From Crossaster papposus (lineage: Eukaryota; Echinodermata; Asteroidea; Velatida; Solasteridae), in assembly GCA_037893245.1 (NCBI GenBank), contig JBAIAA010000117.1, positions 4,272,287 through 4,336,286 on the forward strand: a DNA stretch of 64,000 nt, given 5' to 3'. A program made the position numbers and the translations under genes. Of the stretch, positions 10,943 through 21,088 are shown in pieces. The notes below the pieces were generated by a model. The model saw only the letters and a program-made list of their open reading frames with translations. It ran no database searches and was not told the origin of the DNA. Numbering within the stretch: position 1 is the stretch's first letter; every line of letters begins with the position of its first letter.

Positions 10943-11877
10943 TGTGGCGGAAACTCCCCGGGCCAACCTAAGGCTGTTAGGATAAGTCGGACGCCTATTA
11001 AAGCGACGACAATCTTCCCTACCCAAGGGTGCAGGTCCGTTTTGGAGGAAATATACCGCCGATTATGATGATTGCGATTACTCTCTGTTACTTACACAAT
11101 AAACCTTAACAAAGACACCTTGACAACTGTATTGTAGGTACACTGTACAATGAAGATAATTTATTCACAACAATCATGTACATTAACTAGGAATTGGGTG
11201 AGTGGTTTTATTGGAAGGGTCGGGTCCTTATCGGAGATAAACTACTGCTCGCCTAGGCCACAATGCACTAAACCGCAAAGTCAGCAATGCGCAAACACCA
11301 TCAATGCTTCGGTGATTGAGCAATAACGCAGCATACATGAGCACAATATTCAGCAGCTAAGCAATGTACAGTCCATATAGCAAGGTACTCGCTACGCCGT
11401 GTGCAAGCTAGTATTTGCAACGTACAGCCGTATGAGCTTTGTACTTACGACACATCAGCCACACATGTCAGCGTAACCCCAGCACAGCTAATCAGACTTT
11501 GTACAAATCGTACAGCATTGTACTCGCTGCGCATTAACCATGCAAGCTAGCGTGAACAATGTACCGATCCATACGCGTCGCATAAAACGAGTTACCTACG
11601 TCTTATCCGTTGAGTAGCTATCCAACAACTAACCACGAACATTATGCATGTACCACCCAGGTACGTATGTGAACACGCACCCCATGTAGAACGCATGCAT
11701 GTACTTGAGCCTATGGGGCTTTGTTACCCAATCACGCACACCGCACAGCCAGTTACTAAGCAGTAAGCTCCACCCAGCCAGCGCGCGCAACTACCGGTCA
11801 CGTCCGATCGTGGATTAATCGTTAGTGCTATACGTCTGACGTCACAACTATATTGGCTCCACACACTTTCCGTCACA
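10943..11877 (-). repeat. LTR-C, minus-strand 3' LTR of copy C
   Basis: Runs on plus from TGTGGCGGAAACTCCCC to CTTTCCGTCACA, the reverse complement of the LTR-A/B termini. At 935 bp it is the only uninterrupted LTR of this family here and so shows the empty sites of insertions in the others: CCCAGCCAGCGCGCG near 11775 is the uninterrupted form of the Harbinger target in LTR-E. It lacks the clean 19-bp minisatellite of LTR-A and LTR-B, having only degenerate GTACAATGC-type words. Confidence 0.85.
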
Positions 11878-12621
11878 CAGGCCTGAGTATGGCAGAGAAT
11901 GTCCCCATACTCTTCAAGCCATAACTAAAAGGAAAGTGTATACTTCTGAACTTCATCAAATTCAATCAAAAAGTTAAACTCATTAAATATTCACCGATTT
12001 CGGCTTGATTTAAAGAACGCTAAATTTTGCTCATTATATATTCACAAGATTTTATTACAGAATTTCAAGAACGCTAAAATTTGCTCATTACATATTCACA
12101 GATTTAGGCTTGATTTAAAGAACGCTTAAATTTTGCTCAGATTTTCCTTACACGGCATCTTACATGATTCAACTGAAATATAATTTACACTTGAAACCAA
12201 GAATTCGCCAATTTTGTTTTTCTCTTCTTTTCCCTTACTAGAACTTTACTCAATGCCATTTTTTCTCTGGATAGAATTTATACTACAAATTATCTAAAAA
12301 GTTCAAAAAGTAATTTCGCTTATCAAATGTTATACTGATAATCACTTAATAATTTCTAGGAGTAATCATTTTGCAGAAATTAAGTGTTTTCATTAGAATA
12401 AATTTCTTATTTATACAAACTAATTTCTGTGTACATCAACTTCCCAATTTTTTACATTTACGTCGCAGAATTTTAAAGAGATTTCTTCGGGTAAATTAAC
12501 TGATCTTTATTATTATAAATATATATATTTATTTTAACTTTATCGACAAAACGCTTAACTTATAAACTGATATAACTTTGGAACACTTAAAAAATACTTG
12601 CTTGTAGAACATCCGGTTGTT
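11878..12621 (-). other. AT-rich 3' tail of copy C
   Basis: About 745 bp of AT-rich sequence between ORF3 and LTR-C with no ORF. It is the counterpart of 17993-18724 in the plus copy: both contain the GCCTGAG/CTCGGGC and AGAGAATG/CATCCTCT words next to the LTR and GTTTAACTTTTTGATTGAAT further in. A long conserved non-coding tail between ORF3 and the 3' LTR is therefore a feature of this family. Confidence 0.65.
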
Positions 12622-13256
12622 CTATTCGGAGGCGACGACTTTGCCATCCAGCCAAGTCTGCGTCGAAGTGTGGACCCGGACGGTTGCCACCCTCATCTTT
12701 TTTGGGGGTGGGGATGTCTTTCTGAAATGGGGCCCCTCGAAGCGTGGCTGGGATAGACTCGCCTCTTCATCTAGTGGAGGCATAGACGATGTGGAAGACG
12801 AACAAGGGGAGGCTTGAGCCTTCACCATCATCTGCATCATCCCCCTAGGTTTACCACCAGAAGGGCGGATGTATGCCTTCGGAGCAGCTTTCGGAGAGGG
12901 GGACAACAGGGACATTGGGGATGCAGCTAGGGACAATACGTCCTCTTCTTTATCTCGACGAGGGGGGTTATCAGTGGCCACTTGTGGCCCACCTGGGACA
13001 GCGGTCGTCACGGTAGCATTTGCAACGTGACCAACCTCACACTCTCCATCTTGACCATCGGGTGCGCTCTTTCCACATGGCGCAGTAACATCTGGACTTG
13101 CCCAGCCACATAGCCACATTGGGCACATCGCAGGGCATTTTTTTCGTGATGCACCTCCTTGATGTGCCGCCATAGGTTTGACTTGACGACGTACCAGACG
13201 GGGCACTGTTTACACTGGTACCTCCTGACCTTGCTTTTACGGGGTACCGTGCTCAT
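12622..13256 (-). pseudogene. ORF3 of copy C: two-finger C2H2 protein, frameshifted
   Basis: Third ORF between pol and the 3' LTR. From ATG 13256 it reads MSTVPRKSKVRRYQCKQC…, with two fingers of spacing CX2CX12HX4H: YQCKQC…WRHIKEVH and LRCAQC…LRHVERAH. The frame then breaks near 13010-13050, and the rest is open in the 12622-13206 frame: a Ser/Pro-rich linker, SPSPKAAPKAYIRPSGGKP, KKMRVATVRVHTSTQTWLDG. The linker and C-terminus match the plus copy (SPSPRATRPYIHPSGGKP, TTTQTWLDG), so they are under the same constraint. A DNA- or RNA-binding role is inferred from the fingers only. The start follows a strong acceptor-like tract at 13279. No transmembrane segment is seen, so it is not an ordinary envelope protein. 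Confidence 0.65.
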
Positions 13257-13278
13257 TGTGCCTCCGGATTTCTGTAGC

Positions 13279-13320
13279 CTGACACAAGAACAAAAAGAGA
13301 AAGAAATACAGTTACTTTTT
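13279..13320 (-). promoter_or_regulatory. Putative 3' splice site before ORF3, copy C
   Basis: On minus the sequence is a pyrimidine tract (TTTCTTTCTCTTTTTGTTC) followed by TTGTGTCAG|GCTAC, about 22 bases before the ORF3 ATG. The plus copy and element 2 have equivalent tracts in the same place. Confidence 0.5.
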
Positions 13321-13370
13321 GTTCCACTAAATAAACAAACTCAAACTACCTTAAGAGCAAATTTCAACAC

Positions 13371-15368
13371 TTAACGATAACGCAGGGGTAATTTCCGGGC
13401 CCGTTTTGGGTACCGTCTGGACGGTGATTCATTGAACCCCCCTGTACTCAAATCTTCTGTACTGGCATTCTCCACTACAGGAATCTCGCTTTCGGTCTCA
13501 CCAGCCAACTCCTCAACTGGACCTTGGTCATACTGACCCTCTGTCTCCATGGGGGAGTTTTCTGTCACCTCATCCCTGGATTGACAACCCCAAGGTTCGA
13601 TTGCCTCACCGACATATGGCTTTAGTCGTTCCACATGAACAATCTTCAGCTTGCCACCACGCTTAAGCTGGATTCGAACCGTCACATCTGACAACTTTTT
13701 GAGAATTAGCCATGGTCCTTCCCACCTTAGTTGCAATTTGGGGGACATGTGTTTTTTCTTTGCCGGGTTGTGCAGCCACACAAATTGGCCTTCTTTCAAC
13801 CCATGAGTAGACGCTCTCCTGTCAAAATTCTTCTTTTGCCTCCGGGCACTTTTCCCGAGACAATTCCGAGCCCTTGTATGGGCCTCCTGCATATTTCTGC
13901 CTTTGCTTAGGGTCAATCAGCATCGCCACGATGTTGACCAAGGTTTCATTAAACCTCTCAACCATGCCATCCGATTTTGAATTATAGCCGGTTGTCCGCG
14001 TTTTAGATATGCCGAGAATTTGGCACATCTTACCGAACACCTGGGACTCGAAGTTCTTGTGACACGCCGAATCGACAAACAAACTCAGTCACCAATGTGT
14101 GTGCAACTGTAACAGTGGCGCCAGGAAGCGGAAATGCTTCCATCCACTTAGTGCAGTAGTCGCCAACCACCATCACCCAACGATTACCATTGTCTGTAAC
14201 GGGCAATGGCCCGAGCAAGTCTATTGCTATTCGTTCCATTGGAACACCAACTCGATACTGCTGCAGGGGTGCAACCCTTTTCTTAGCAGCCGATTTTCTC
14301 CTGGCACAGACATTGCAACCTCGGAGAAATGACCGCACGTCCGCAGACATGCCTGGCCAGAAGAACCTGGCTTTGACTTTAGCCAGAGTTTTGCTGACCC
14401 CCAAATGACCACTTAGTTGCCCACCGTGCAACTCTGACAAAATTTCTCTCCGGGACTTTTATGGTAACACCAAAAGCCACCGGATAGATTTTCCGTCATC
14501 GGAGTCCCACCGCCTGTGAAGAACTCCCTCACGGACTTGTCCCACTGTGACCAATAGGTCTTGCAGGTTGATGACAAGTGGGAAATTGTCTTCCACTCAG
14601 GACGACCACTACCCTCTTCCTTCAACTTTATGAGCCAACTCATGGTGTCATCCTGTGACTGTGCTTCCTTTAAAGAACTTCGAGACAGGGTTGGTTGGGC
14701 AGCTACACCCCTAACCAAGAACTCACTCCCCTGAGGCTGACCCCCGGGTACCACACCAGTTGACTCATTCTCATTGACTATATCATCACGACCGCACTGT
14801 TTGCTTTGCCGTCTTGACAACCCATCAGCATTACCATGCTTCTTACCACTTCTGTGCTCAACGACCAAGTCATACTGTGACAGAAATTCCATCCACCTCG
14901 CCAGCTGACCTTCGGGGTTCTTAAAATTAAGTACCCAACCACAATGCGGCATGGTCAGTTCGAACCGTTACCCTGCGGCCGTACAAGTTTTGTTTGAAAT
15001 ACTTTAAGTACACAACCACAGCCAACAACTCTTGACGAGTGACACAATCATTCCGCTCAGGTTTGCTGAGCTTCCGGCTCGCATACGCAAGCACTTTTTC
15101 ATCACCACCCTGGATCTGCGACAATACTGCCCCGATACCTTCACCGCTGGCATCGGTGTCTAAGATAAAATCGCCTTCGGGCATTGGATATGACAGAATT
15201 GGGGCGGCTTGAAGCCTGCCCTTTAGCTCGTCAAATGCCTCTTGACAACTCTAAGTCCACACAAATTGCCTTGCTTTCTCAGTCAAGGCATGCAGTGGAC
15301 TTGCCACCTCTGCAAACCCCTTTATGAATTTCCGGTAGTAGGATGCGAGGCCTAAGAAACTTCTCACT
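13371..15368 (-). pseudogene. pol of copy C: RT thumb, RNase H, integrase, C-terminal domain
   Basis: Minus-strand pol remnant in several frames. The RT thumb (VRSFLGLASYYRKFIKGFAE) begins at 15368. RNase H (14927-15184) shows FILDTDASGEGIGAVLSQ and VRTDHAAL. Integrase (14030-14440) shows HGGQLSGHLGVSKT, the zinc pair CNVCARRK and catalytic-core start DLLGPLPVTDNGN; the frame shifts after FVCRFGV and resumes with NFESQVFGKMCQILGISK and MVERFNETLVN. About 60 residues between that and AHTRARNCLGKSARR are deleted relative to the plus copy. The C-terminal part ends RRYPKRARKLPLRYR. The domain order RT-RH-INT places it in Ty3/Gypsy. It is truncated at its 5' side and has several frameshifts. Confidence 0.8.
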
Positions 15369-17146
15369 ATCCGGTGCCGCGCATTGATGAAACATTCGAT
15401 GCATTGCATGGGGCAAAGTGGTTTTGTACACTCGACTTGGCGTCGGGGTACTGGCAAGTCGCTTTGGATGAGGACGCCAGCCAAAAGTCAACATTTGTTG
15501 TGAGAAGCGGGTTGTACCGGTGGAAATGCATGCCTTTCGGGCTGTGCAATGCCCCGGCGACCTTTGAGTGCCTCATGGAAAAGGTCATGGTCGGCTTGCA
15601 GTGGGAAATCCTACTGATTTATTTGGATGACATCATCGTGTTTGGTCAGTTGGTGAAGGAGACCCTAGACCGTCTCCGATTAGTGTTGGGCAGGCTAAAA
15701 AACGCTGGGCTTAAACGAAAGCCCAGCAAGTGTCATTTGTTCCAAAAGTCAGTGGCTTACGTGGGGCACATTGTGTCCACAGAGGGCGTAGCAACCGACT
15801 CTAAGAAGGTTGAAGCAGTGGCAAATTGGCCAGTTCTAAGGTGTGTACGAGATGTGAGAAGTTTCTTAGGCCTCGCATCGTACTACTGGAAATTCATAAA
15901 GGGGTTTGCAGAGGTGGCAAGTCCACTGCATGCCTTGACTGAGAAAGCAAGGCAATTTCTGTGGAGTGAGAGTTGTCAAGAGGCATTTGACGAGCTAAAG
16001 GGCAGGCTTCAAGCCGCCCCAATTCTGTCATATCCAATGCCCGAAGGCGATTTTATCTGCCAGGAGAAAATTGGCTGCTAGGAAAAGGATTGCACCCCTG
16101 CAGCAGTATTGAGTTGGTGTTCCAATGGAACGAATAGCAATAGACTTGCTGGATGGAAGTGGATGGAAGCATTTCCGCTTCCTGACGCCACTGCATTTAC
16201 AGTTGCACACACAATGGTGACTGGGTTTGTTTGTCGATTTGGCGTGCCCCAAGAACTTCACTCTGATCAGGGCACAAACTTCGAGTCCCAGGTGTTCGGT
16301 AAGATGTGCCAAATTCTCGGCATATCGAAAACTGGGACAACCGCCTATAATCCAAAATCGGGGGGGCATGGTTGAGAGGTTTAATAAAACCTTGGTCAAC
16401 ATCGTGGCGATGCTGATTGACCCTAAGCGAAGGCAGAAAGATTGGGATGAGTTCCTCCCCTTTGCCACCTTCGCTTACCGGTGCACGCCGCAAGACTCGA
16501 TTGGGAATCCCCCAACATGATGATGTTGGGGAGAGAGGTGAATGTCCCAGTGGATCTGGTGACAGGGTGTCCTGAAGTCGAGGTGACTGCGGACTTTGCC
16601 GACAGATTGCGAAGTGATATGCGTGAAGCCCATAAAAGGGCTCGGAATTGTCTCGGGAAAAGTGCTCGGAGGCAAAAGAAGAATTTTGACAGGAGGGCGT
16701 CTGAACATGGGTTGAAATAAGGCCAATTTGTGTGGCTCTACAACCCGGCAAAGAAGAAGCACATGTCCCCCAAATTGCAACTGAGGTGGGAAGGACCATG
16801 GCTAATTCTCAAAAAGTTGTCAGATGTGACGGTTCGAATCCAGCTTAGGCTATGTAGCAAAGCAAAGGTTGTCCACGTGGACAGGCTAAAGCCATATGTC
16901 GGCGAGGCCATTGAACCTTGGGAATGTCGATTTAGGGATGAGGCGACAGGAGATCTCCCAATTGATGAGTTGACTCAGGTTCAGGGTGACAAAGGTTTAT
17001 CGGAAGAGTTGGCCGGCGAGGTCGAAAGTGAGGTTCCTGTGATGAACGGTTCCATTACAGAAGAGTCGAGTTTAGAGGGGTGTGATAAATCTCCGCCAAG
17101 ACGGTACCCAAAACGGGTTCACAGGTTACCCCTACGGTATAGATAG
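15369..17146 (+). pseudogene. pol of element 1: RT and integrase remnants
   Basis: Starts inside RT at YPVPRIDETFD and runs through TLDLASGYWQVALD, MPFGLCNAPATFE and the catalytic box IYLDDIIVFG (about 15616-15645), then the thumb and LQAAPILSYPMPEGDFI. At about 16056 it jumps to integrase (RRKIGC… equivalent to ARRKSAAKKR of copy C), so RNase H and the integrase N-terminus, about 330 residues, are deleted. A second small deletion removes the core from GPLPVTD to YCTKW. Later pieces include HSDQGTNFESQVFGK, MVERFNKTLVN, and QFVWLYNPAKKKHMSPKLQLRWEGPW with the RLKPYVGEAIEPWE tail. Several frameshifts and a TAA at 16717 are present. The RT N-terminus is missing where copy C is inserted. Confidence 0.8.
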
Positions 17147-17224
17147 GAGGGCTGTTGGTGTGGGTTTATTGATGAAGGTTGTAATTGTGTGGAGGTTTAT
17201 GCTTAAGTGGAATAGAGCATAAAT

Positions 17225-17265
17225 TAACTGAACTTAATTTTGTGTTTTCTTGTGTTTGGATGCAG
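17225..17265 (+). promoter_or_regulatory. Putative 3' splice site before ORF3, element 1
   Basis: TTTTGTGTTTTCTTGTGTTTGGATGCAG|GAGTCC (AG at 17264-17265), 18 bases before the ORF3 ATG at 17284 and about 120 bases after the pol stop. Equivalent tracts precede ORF3 in copy C and in element 2. Confidence 0.5.
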
Positions 17266-17992
17266 GAGTCCAATAATCGCAAGATGAGCAAGGTTGTACC
17301 TCGTAAAATGAAGACAAGGAAGCACGAGCCTGTGGCGGCATATCAAGGATGCACATCAGGAGGGGAACGTCCTGCGTTGTGCCCAATGCGGTTATGCTGC
17401 TGGGCAAGTCGAAACTCTGATGCGGCACATGGAGAGAGCACATCCACCGGCGACAGAAAAGGGTAATTTTGGCCAGGCAGAAGTTGCTCTTACAACCGTG
17501 GCTACAGATGTTCCAGATGGGCTCAAGGTGCTCCCTAAGGACACATGTTCCAGTCCACAGAGAGATGGTGACGAGTTGTCACTGGCCCCGTCCCCCATGT
17601 CCATACTGTATCCTTCTCCAAGAGCTACTAGGCCGTACATCCATCCGTCCGGGGGAAAGCCCAGAGGAAAGATGCAGTTGATGAGGGATGAGGCCAAGGC
17701 CTCCCCTGGGTCATCCACTGCATCATCGTTGCCCTCGCTAGAAGAGGTGGAAGGCCCACCTTGACCACCGCCAGAAGTGCCCCAACCTGAGGAGACATCT
17801 CCACCCAAGAAGAGGATGAAGACAGCGACCGTACGGGAGCACACGACGACGCAGACGTGGCTGGACGGCAATATTGTTGCCACCGGAGAACACAACAGGG
17901 TCTACTTTAGGCAAGTGGCTGTCGACGAGAACGGGCGTCCAACCACAACCCGATTAAGCCTAAGAACTGTCGTTGTTGTTAAGTTGCCATAG
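17266..17992 (+). pseudogene. ORF3 of element 1: zinc-finger protein, mostly one frame
   Basis: Begins MSKVVPRKMKTRK at 17284, parallel to MSTVPRKSKVRR in copy C. The first finger is largely deleted, with a frame change. The second is intact: LRCAQCGYAAGQVETLMRHMERAH, spacing CX2CX12HX4H. The same frame then runs Ser/Pro-rich sequence, SPSPRATRPYIHPSGGKP, a Ser/Glu-rich linker, one TGA at 17762, PPKKRMKTATVREHTTTQTW and a basic-hydrophobic end (SLRTVVVVKLP) to the stop at 17990. Apart from that TGA and the deletion it would be a protein of roughly 240 residues. I do not recognise the C-terminal region. It lies between pol and the 3' tail, where other Gypsy lineages carry env. Confidence 0.65.
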
Positions 17993-18724
17993 TTTGCAAA
18001 GTAAATTGTTGTTTGTTCTAGTTGTGTTTCAAAGAAAAGGAAAAAAAAAGTTTTTAAAGAAATAAAGAAATTGCATTACAATAATAAATTATGTTGAACC
18101 ATGCTGACGTAAATTGTGTAAAATAATCTTTATGTATGAACACATCCTTGTATTAACGAATCTAAAAAATTTGATCATTGAGAAACCCATAATTTTGTAT
18201 AAATTGAATCCTCCAGAAATTTGACAGTATATTTTTATATTATTAATATTTAATCACCCAGAATCCCTCCATTTTTTGTACAATCTTGTAAATGTTTAAT
18301 TAATCTAAAATTCAACAGTTAAATTCTGTAAAATCTGTAAGATCTTTCTACAAGGCGATTCTTTTTGAAATTTATAAGATATTTTCTGTGCATATTAAAT
18401 TGAGCTTAAATCAAACACTTGATTTATCTTGTATTATACATTTTGTGCATTAGGAAGCTTAAAGTGAATAAGGAAATGTTCCTCTGAAGAAAAAAGTTTA
18501 GGGTTTCTTTGCGGAACTTCGTGAGCATTTATTTGGTAAAATCTCTAATTGGTGGAATTTCGGCAAAAAACAAATCTCCAATAGATAATGTATAAAATCC
18601 TGTGAATATTTATTGAGTTTAACTTTTTGATTGAATATTTAAAAAAAAATAAGAAATATACACTTTCTTTTTAGTTTGTATGGCTTATAGAGTATGGGAA
18701 CATCCTCTGCCATGCTCGGGCCTG
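17993..18724 (+). other. AT-rich 3' tail of element 1
   Basis: About 730 bp with no ORF, homologous in inverted orientation to 11878-12621. No typical polypurine tract is obvious just before LTR-B (the preceding bases are GCTCGGGCCTG). Confidence 0.6.
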
Positions 18725-19221
18725 TGTGACGGAAAGTGCAATGACTTAGGGCTAGGCTAGTGTTATTGTAATTATCACATTATGAATGAACTGTAACCCA
18801 GGGCGTACTTGACCTGTAGTTGCGCACGCTGGTTAGGCGGAGCTTACCGCTCAGTAACCCGCTGCGTGAATGATAGTCTTGGTTCCAAGACCTTCATGTT
18901 GTTTATTCCGCGATCACTGACACAAACCACCGATGTTATAGAGGGCGCTATCTCCAGACGAATTGCACCCGCGAACTGGACTCACTCGAAGGTCTTGGAC
19001 AAGTTGGCACATGTGGGGCGTGGTCAGACTATTGTAATATATGCAGTATACATATCACGTGATAATGATGGACGGTACATGTATTCGAATTTTTGTATCA
19101 CTGTGGAGACATGGCTTTGTTCTCGTGTACAAAATGGTTAGAAAGTCGAGCACCTTTTTCGAAATGCTCCCAAATTAACCACAATTATTTTCCTGGGTTG
19201 AAATTTCGACCCAATATACCC

Positions 19222-19273
19222 TATATTATACCCTAACCCAAACACTAACCCTAACCCACATCCTAACCCTAGC
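19222..19273. repeat. Degenerate CCCTAA (telomere-type) repeats
   Basis: Six to seven variants of CCCTAAC (ATACCCTAACCCAAACAC, TAACCCTAACCC, ATCCTAACCCTAGC) in about 50 bp, internal to the hAT-like insertion. TTAGGG is the telomere unit of deuterostomes and many other animals. This is a short degenerate internal tract, not a chromosome end. Confidence 0.6.
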
Positions 19274-19573
19274 TTTTGAGTAATTTAAGCACAATCCAAA
19301 AATCTAATTCGTGAAATTCATAATGGAGACCTAAATATAAATTACCCTTTGGAGACCTTTTCACTCTCTTTGTCCCCATTGTGTTCACGTCTCTAGAGGG
19401 TACCGTATTTTGCACCATACAGTACATATGTACATGTACATTGACACAGCAAATCATAGCAGCCCCGCGTTTATTTGTGACTGCGGGTGCAGAGGTGTTT
19501 TGGTGTTTAAATTTGTTATGAGTGAAACCACTTTGCTATGGTGAAAACCTCTATAAACGAATGCTAATTTATA

Positions 19574-19989
19574 TGGTGGCCTTGGAGGGATATCAAAAGT
19601 CGTGAACATTTTCGCGACTAGTAAACAAATTTGCGACTCGTCGTGAATTTATTTGCGACTGGTCGTAAATATTTTTGCGACTAGTCGCAAATTTATTAGC
19701 GACTGGCTGGAATATATTACGTGAATAATTCACGACTATTCGTTAATATTTTCACGACCAGTCGCGAATAAATTCACAACTAGTCGTGACAAAATTCGCG
19801 ACTAGTCATGAAATTATTCACGATATTCGCAACTAGTTGCGAATTACTCACACCTAGTCGCAAAAAAAATCGCGCCTAGTCGCAAAAATATTCACAACCA
19901 GTCGCGAATAAATTCACGACAAGTCACGAATAGTTTCACAACTACTTGCAAACATAATTCACGACTTTTATGTCCCTCCACGGCCACCA
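19574..19989. mobile_element. TA-flanked MITE filled with GACTAGTCGC palindromes
   Basis: Ends are TGGTGGCCTTGGAGGGATAT and, reverse-complemented, TGGTGGCCGTGGAGGGACAT, both running on into AAAGTCGTGAA. The flanking dinucleotide is TA on both sides (19572-19573 and 19990-19991), as for Tc1/mariner-type insertion. The interior is about 20 variants of a 20-25 bp unit built on the palindrome GCGACTAGTCGC separated by A/T-rich spacers. No coding capacity. Confidence 0.75.
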
Positions 19990-20293
19990 TAAATTTCCCC
20001 TTTCATTTCCAGGGAAGGGTAGTTTTTGCAGGTAATTAACTGTTTGCCAAAATGAAGCACGACCTCACTAGATTTGAGGCTAATACTGACGTACTGTACG
20101 TTCGATACACTGGAATAAAAAAAAACCGCGCCGCGCCGAATTAAGCACCGACGCTGCAGCGGGCCGACCCGCGGTACGGTGCCGGTGGCTGTAGCTAGCT
20201 TGCACTGCCATGCCCCGGAAGATCGGCCACACAATGCTATTAAAAGTCTGCACATTTCGCGCCATTATACGTGCATACAGTCACCATCACATA

Positions 20294-20334
20294 CATTGTA
20301 CATGTACATGTACATGTACATGTACATACATACA
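20294..20334. repeat. TACATG microsatellite
   Basis: Near-perfect hexamer run (TGTACATGTACATGTACA…) in the right part of the hAT-like insertion. The word also occurs singly across the window. Confidence 0.8.
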
Positions 20335-20868
20335 TGCACTTGTGTACACACCCACGCAGTATTATCTTATATTTGTGTATAATGAATAATTCATGATGAG
20401 GCTCAAACTCGGTCGCTGATTGGATCCCTCGGAAAAGCGAGGGAGAATCGTCGAAAACTAAGGTTAAAGTTAACAATTGCTTGCCAACTAGTGCCAACTA
20501 ATCCAAAATCATGTACGTTTGTCAAACGTCGGCTCCAGTGCAAGTATGGATCCAGCTGCATTTTGTAAACTACGCATGCGTGAGACCAGTCGCACACGAA
20601 GTCGGAGTTTGAAAAAGAGACAGCGTTAACGAATATACGCGCGTGGGCGCCGAAATAACACAAGGGTCTAGGGCTAGACTACGTGAATGCACAAGATTGG
20701 GTAACAAAGCCCATAGGTGTAAGTACATGTGCATGTAGATATACGTACATGTACTAGTGCGTGTTTTGTATGGTGTAGCTGGGTGGTACGTAATGCGTGT
20801 TCGTGGTCAGTTGGTTGAGTGCCGAGCCACCGGTAAGAAGTAGGTTCACGACTTGTGTTCCGAGTAGA

Positions 20869-21055
20869 GTTCGTGCGTTTTAGACCGTAAATTACCGTTG
20901 TACGCAAGACAAGCCAATCAGCACATGCGAGTGTTCGTGAGGTCAGAGGTGCTTGCGTTCCATCAGATGAACTATTGGGACTGTACCGTAGCTTATTGTT
21001 ATTCATAATAAGGTTTGGCATACGATCTACATGATTATTATAATCATTAGTAAAC

Positions 21056-21088
<33 letters not shown>

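Larger units (their letters stand above)
10943..15368 (-). mobile_element. Inverted Gypsy fragment (copy C): RT thumb to 3' LTR
   Basis: A minus-strand 3' half of a related Gypsy element placed between the protease and RT of element 1. On minus it reads RT thumb (VRSFLGLASYYRKFIKG) from 15368, RNase H, integrase, C-terminal tail, ORF3, AT-rich tail, then LTR-C, whose terminus at 10943 abuts the pol sequence of element 1 directly. Its protein sequence differs clearly from the plus copy (for example EPWGCQSRDEVTE against EPWECRFRDEATG), so it is an independent insertion and not a recent copy of element 1. Confidence 0.75.
18873..20681. mobile_element. Non-autonomous element with 8-bp duplication (hAT-like)
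   Basis: Interrupts LTR-B at CGTGAATG, present on both sides (18865-18872 and 20682-20689) and once in LTR-A at about 1281. Short inverted ends TAGTCTTG (left) and TAGTCTAG (right, reverse-complemented). An 8-bp duplication fits hAT or P superfamilies. No transposase is visible. The interior holds telomere-like repeats, a MITE and a TGTACA microsatellite. Confidence 0.6.

Noticed and set aside
15200..15500. A complete Gypsy element spanning the 15.37 kb join
   Set aside because: The two sides are on opposite strands (RT thumb on minus, RT palm on plus), so this is a junction of two copies and not one reading frame.
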